The translations under genes and the position numbers were made by a program. Below the pieces are notes generated by a model. That model was not told where the DNA came from. It worked only from the letters and a program-made list of their open reading frames with translations, and did no database searches. Of a stretch of DNA of 47,552 bases, positions 44,105 through 47,552 are shown piece after piece. Source of the DNA: RPQJ01 sp041910015 (GTDB lineage: Bacteria > Pseudomonadota > Gammaproteobacteria > Steroidobacterales > Steroidobacteraceae); the NCBI GenBank assembly GCA_041910015.1, contig JAYRRR010000108.1:1-47552 (forward strand), read 5' to 3'. Position 1 is the stretch's first letter. Each line of letters starts with the position of its first letter.

Positions 44105-45066
44105 GCGCCATCCCGGGCGGCGTCGGCCGCGAGTTGCCCGAGCAGGCGCGTCATGTCCGCCGGCAGCGGCGATGCGACCTCCAGCGGCCGCCCGGTGACC
44201 GGGTGCGCGAGTTGCAGCCGTGCGGCGTGCAGGGCCTGGCGCGGAAACTCGCGCAGCGCCGTCCGCAGTTCCTCGCTCGCCCCCTTGGGCAACGCGAGCC
44301 GGCCGCCGTACACGCGGTCACCGACCAGCGGGTGGCCGATGTGGGCCAGGTGCACGCGGATCTGGTGGGTACGGCCGGTCTCGAGCTGCACGCGCAGCTG
44401 CGTGTGGCCGCGAAAGCGGCGCAGCACGCGGTAGTGCGTGACGGCTTCGCGCCCCCCCTGACGGATCGCCATGCGCACACGATCGGTCGGATGACGGTCG
44501 ATCGGCGCCTCGACCGTGCCACCGGCCGTCATGACGCCGCGACACACGGCCTCGTAGCCGCGGTGGATTTCGCGTTCCTCGAGCATGCGCACCAGCGCCG
44601 TGTGCGCCGGCAGCGTGCGCGCGACGATCAGCAGCCCGCTCGTGTCCTTGTCGAGCCGGTGGACGATGCCCGCACGCGGCAGCAGCGCGAGCGACGGGTC
44701 GCGCGCGAGCAATGCGTTCTGCAGCGTGCCGTCCGGATTGCCCGCGCCGGGGTGGACGACCAGCCCCGCGGGCTTGTCGATCACGAGCACGTGCGCGTCC
44801 TCGTGCGCGATCACGAGCGGCAAAGCCTGCGGTTGCACCGCGCCCGCGTCGTGCAGCACGGCGCTCACCTCGACGGCCTCGCCGCCGGACACCTTGTCGC
44901 GCGGTCGACGAGCCGTGCCGTCGACGAGCACGCCGCCCGTCTCGATCCACCCCTTGAGGCGGCTGCGCGAAAAATCCGGCAGCAGCGCCGCGAGCGCCTG
45001 GTCGAGACGCTGGCCGGCCTGGTCGTCCGGAATCCGCAGGCTCAGGCGGACGGTGGAATTCGTCAT
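44101..45066 (-). CDS. rluD: 23S rRNA pseudouridine synthase RluD
   Basis: Makes pseudouridines in helix 69 of 23S rRNA. The 321-residue protein has an N-terminal S4 domain (about 15-75) and the catalytic HRLDKDTSGLL motif with Asp139. It is divergent from bamD, as in other gammaproteobacteria. The start has no Shine-Dalgarno sequence (only C's precede it). A -10-like TAGAAT ends 8 bases before the ATG, so a leaderless transcript is possible. A longer reading frame overlaps bamD and is unlikely. Confidence 0.94.
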   Translation of the reverse strand: MTNSTVRLSLRIPDDQAGQRLDQALAALLPDFSRSRLKGWIETGGVLVDGTARRPRDKVSGGEAVEVSAVLHDAGAVQPQALPLVIAHEDAHVLVIDKPAGLVVHPGAGNPDGTLQNALLARDPSLALLPRAGIVHRLDKDTSGLLIVARTLPAHTALVRMLEEREIHRGYEAVCRGVMTAGGTVEAPIDRHPTDRVRMAIRQGGREAVTHYRVLRRFRGHTQLRVQLETGRTHQIRVHLAHIGHPLVGDRVYGGRLALPKGASEELRTALREFPRQALHAARLQLAHPVTGRPLEVASPLPADMTRLLGQLAADAARDGA

Positions 45067-45074
45067 GGGGGCGA

Positions 45075-45086
45075 ATTCTATATACT
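45075..45086. promoter_or_regulatory. Overlapping divergent -10 elements of rluD and bamD
   Basis: TATACT at 45081-45086 on the plus strand is a one-mismatch -10 element, 39 bases before the bamD start. Its neighbour, read on the minus strand as TAGAAT (45080-45075), is a -10-like element 8 bases before rluD. The -35 regions are weak in both directions (TTCGTC at spacing 16 for bamD). Divergent genes thus share 58 bp. Confidence 0.4.
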
Positions 45087-45124
45087 TCGCGCCTGCTCGC
45101 CGGCTGCCGCCAGGATCGTCCCGC

Positions 45125-45955
45125 ATGCCCCGTGCCCCGCTCTCACGCACTCTCGTCCTGTCCGCGCTCGTCGTGACGCTGACCACCGTCGCGGGCTGCG
45201 GCACCTTCGGCTGGGGCAAGGACCGCGAGCAGGAGAAGCTCGCGAAGGAGTCGCCGGAGCGCATCTACGAGGATGCGCGCCACGACCTGCGCAACGGCAA
45301 TTACCCGGGCGCCGTCGCACGCTACGAAATGCTCGAGGCCCGCTATCCGTTCAGCGACCAGGCGAAGCAGGGCCAGATCGACCTCATGTACGCCTACTAC
45401 AGGAACCGCGCGAGCGAGTCGGCGGTCGATCAGGCGGACCAGTTCATCCGCGAAAACCCGACGCACCCGCGCGTCGACTATGCGCACTACATCCGCGGCC
45501 TCGTCTATTTCGAGTCCGGGGCCAACTGGCTGGAGCGCGTGTTCGAGGCCGACATCGCCAAGCGCCCCCCCCACGAGGCGCGCAAGTCCTTCCAGGCCTT
45601 CCAGACGCTGGTCCAGCAGTTCCCGAAGAGCCCGTACGCGGCCGATGCCCGCCAGCGCATGATCTACCTGCGCAACCGCCTGGCGGACTACGAGATCGAG
45701 GTGGCGCGCTACTACCTCAAGCGCGGCGCCTATGTGGGTGCCGCCAACCGCGCGCGCGGCGTGGTCGAGGTCTACGATGGCGCGCCCGCCGTCGACGATG
45801 CGCTGCGGATCATGGGCCAGGCGTACCGCAAGCTCGGCGTCGACGACCTCGCGCGCGTCGCCGACAACGTGCGCAAGGCGAACCTCCCGCCCGATGCGGA
45901 GGACCACCCGGCCAAGACCGGCGCGGACGATCCGTGGTGGCGTTTCTGGAACTGA
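45125..45955 (+). CDS. bamD: Outer-membrane assembly lipoprotein BamD
   Basis: Essential lipoprotein of the BAM complex, which inserts beta-barrel proteins in the outer membrane. The 276 residues comprise a signal with lipobox VAGC (Cys25) and five TPR-like repeats (about 45-245). The conserved YPFSDQAKQGQIDLMYAYY (near 74-92) and QTLVQQFPKSPYAADARQRM (near 159-178) are typical. It is divergent from rluD and followed by an unrelated gene. The many porins in this window depend on this complex. Confidence 0.97.
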   Translation: MPRAPLSRTLVLSALVVTLTTVAGCGTFGWGKDREQEKLAKESPERIYEDARHDLRNGNYPGAVARYEMLEARYPFSDQAKQGQIDLMYAYYRNRASESAVDQADQFIRENPTHPRVDYAHYIRGLVYFESGANWLERVFEADIAKRPPHEARKSFQAFQTLVQQFPKSPYAADARQRMIYLRNRLADYEIEVARYYLKRGAYVGAANRARGVVEVYDGAPAVDDALRIMGQAYRKLGVDDLARVADNVRKANLPPDAEDHPAKTGADDPWWRFWN

Positions 45956-46144
45956 GCGCCACGTCCGCAAGGCGCACCATGCGCTCGCCCGGTCTCGTCT
46001 AAGCTACTGATTCACGTCGGAATTTCCCTACACCGGTCAGGCTGCGCCACAATCCGGCGTTTGTCGCCATTTCCCGACACCTGTCGCCGCCCGGGGCTGT
46101 TGCACCGCACCTAGAATCGCGGGCGCCATCTCCCGGGGTCGACG
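45956..46144. other. Intergenic region upstream of the GH17-GT2 gene
   Basis: About 190 bp without a credible gene. TAGAAT at 46112-46117, 27 bp before the ATG, is a -10-like element; no -35 hexamer lies at the expected distance. No terminator with a T-run was seen after bamD. Confidence 0.35.
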
Positions 46145-47552
46145 ATGAAGCAATTGTCGGGTTTCCTGATCGTGGCCCTGTTCGCGCTGCTGACCATGGC
46201 GGCCTGGGGCTGGGCCAACCGTCCCACGCCGGAACCGGCCTGGCCGCGTACCATCCAGGGCTTCGCGTTCCAGCCGTACCAGAAGGACCAGGACGCGATT
46301 GCCGGCGACGAGCCCACGGTCTCGCAGATCGCCGCCGACCTCGAGCTGCTCGAGGGCAAGACTCGCGCCGTCCGCACCTACAGCACGCTCGGCACGCTCT
46401 CCAGCGTCCCGGCGCTCGCGCGATCGCACGACATCCGCGTGACGCTCGGGGCGTGGCTCGACACCGACCGCGAGCGCAACGCCCGCGAGGTGGAGGCCGC
46501 GATCACGCTGGCGAACAAGAATCGCAACGTCACGCGCATCATCGTCGGCAACGAAGTCATGCTGCGCGCCGATCTGACGCGCGAGGACCTGTATGCACAC
46601 CTCGACCACGTTCGCGCCGCGACGAAGCAGCCGGTCAGCACCGCCGAACCCTGGCACGTCTGGGTCACTTATCCGGAGCTGGTCAACCACGTCGACTTCA
46701 TCGCCGTGCACATGCTGCCGTACTGGGAAGGCGTCGACGCCGAAACGGCGGTGGACTACGTCGTCGACAAGCTCGGCCAGCTCGCCCGACGCTTCCCGGA
46801 CAAGCCGATCGTCATCGGCGAGGTCGGCTGGCCGAGCGACGGCCGCACGCGCAACTCCGCGGTCGCCTCCAAGGCAAACCAGGCACTGTTCCTGCGCCGC
46901 TTCCTCGCCTACGCCGAACAGCAGCAGCTCGAATATTTCGTGATGGAGGCTTTCGACCAGCCCTGGAAGGAGTCCGCGGAGGGCAAGGCCGGCGCTTACT
47001 GGGGCGTCTACGACGCCGACCGGCAGCAGAAGTTCGCGTTCCGCGAACCCATCGTCAAGGTGCCGAACTGGCAGGTGCTCGCGGCCGCGTCGGTGCTCGC
47101 GGCGGCGTTCATGCTGTGGCTGTTCTATTTCCACAGCCACACGCTGCGCAACCGCGGCCGCGGCTTCCTCGCGACGGTCGTCTACGCGACCGCGACCGTC
47201 GTCGTCTGGACGGTCTACGACTTTTCACAGCAATACCTGACGGTGGGCAGCGTGCTGGTGGGCGCCGTGCTCATCGTCGGCATGCTCGGCGTCATCGCCG
47301 TGCTGTTCGCCGAAGCGCACGAATGGGCCGAGGCGAACTGGGTCACCACGCACCGGCGGCTGCTGCAGCCGCGCCGCGCACCCGCCGGCGCGCTGCCGCG
47401 CGTCTCGATCCACGTGCCCGCGTACAACGAGCCGCCGGCGATGCTCTGCGAGACGCTCGACGCGCTCGCGCGGCTCGACTATCCCGACTTCGAAGTGCTG
47501 GTGATCGACAACAACACGGCGGACGAAGCCGTCTGGCGGCCGGTCGAGGCCC
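46145..47552 (+). CDS. GH17-GT2 fusion, likely beta-glucan synthase (truncated by window end)
   Basis: The first 469 residues are visible, with no stop codon before the window ends. A signal-anchor (about 5-22) is followed by a glycoside hydrolase family 17 domain (about 35-300). Candidate catalytic Glu residues are in VGNEVML (Glu137) and IGEVGWPSD (Glu226). Three membrane helices (about 312-328, 340-358 and 368-390) lead into a family 2 glycosyltransferase domain opening with PRVSIHVPAYNEP and VLVIDNNTAD. This architecture matches NdvB of P. aeruginosa, which makes cyclic beta-1,3-linked glucans linked to biofilm antibiotic tolerance. The polymer here may differ. Confidence 0.9.
   Translation, partial: MKQLSGFLIVALFALLTMAAWGWANRPTPEPAWPRTIQGFAFQPYQKDQDAIAGDEPTVSQIAADLELLEGKTRAVRTYSTLGTLSSVPALARSHDIRVTLGAWLDTDRERNAREVEAAITLANKNRNVTRIIVGNEVMLRADLTREDLYAHLDHVRAATKQPVSTAEPWHVWVTYPELVNHVDFIAVHMLPYWEGVDAETAVDYVVDKLGQLARRFPDKPIVIGEVGWPSDGRTRNSAVASKANQALFLRRFLAYAEQQQLEYFVMEAFDQPWKESAEGKAGAYWGVYDADRQQKFAFREPIVKVPNWQVLAAASVLAAAFMLWLFYFHSHTLRNRGRGFLATVVYATATVVVWTVYDFSQQYLTVGSVLVGAVLIVGMLGVIAVLFAEAHEWAEANWVTTHRRLLQPRRAPAGALPRVSIHVPAYNEPPAMLCETLDALARLDYPDFEVLVIDNNTADEAVWRPVEA

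Overview
This is a GC-rich chromosomal window with 40 supported protein genes, a few short regulatory-looking sequences and no recognisable RNA genes, insertion sequences or CRISPR arrays. It looks like a gammaproteobacterium or a close relative: the order bamD / rluD-pgeF-(ZIP)-clpB, the run fmdB-DUF502-aspS, and the envelope genes (lipoproteins, porins, a BamA-like barrel, an outer-membrane factor) are all of that type. A finer assignment is not possible from the sequence alone. A cofD gene for coenzyme F420 synthesis at the left edge is unusual for this group.

Left part (1-6962): cofD, a DUF3313 protein, a phospholipase D-like lipoprotein, an alpha/beta hydrolase, class I fructose-1,6-bisphosphatase (fbp, opposite strand, with a perfect 9-bp dyad next to its putative -10), an exported tandem VOC protein and a proline/arginine-rich lipoprotein.

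Central part (6987-25860): fourteen genes in close succession on the minus strand, diverging from an AraC-type regulator. In transcription order: a DcaP-like porin, an exported glutaminase, a second porin, an exported amidohydrolase, an AI-2E-family permease, a DUF3302 protein, an HlyD-type adaptor, an outer-membrane factor, two AspT-type aspartate/alanine exchangers, aspartate 4-decarboxylase, a periplasmic asparaginase, a small beta-barrel and an unknown polytopic membrane protein. The recognised functions form a pathway: amides enter through porins, glutaminase and asparaginase act in the periplasm, aspartate is exchanged for alanine by AspT, and cytoplasmic aspartate is decarboxylated to alanine and CO2. 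That cycle is known in other bacteria to generate proton-motive force. The extension with periplasmic amidases, porins and an envelope-spanning export module is the most interesting feature of the window.

Right part (25913-47552): a VIT1/CCC1-like membrane protein and a beta-barrel protein; a patatin/BamA-barrel fusion followed by a K+-channel-like protein and a Ca2+/H+-exchanger-like protein; a second DUF3313 gene, closely similar to the first; mutS; an Arg/Glu-rich exported protein; then a long minus-strand block (rluD, pgeF, a ZIP transporter, clpB, fmdB, DUF502, aspS, a hydrolase) diverging from bamD. The window ends inside a GH17-GT2 fusion likely to make a beta-glucan.
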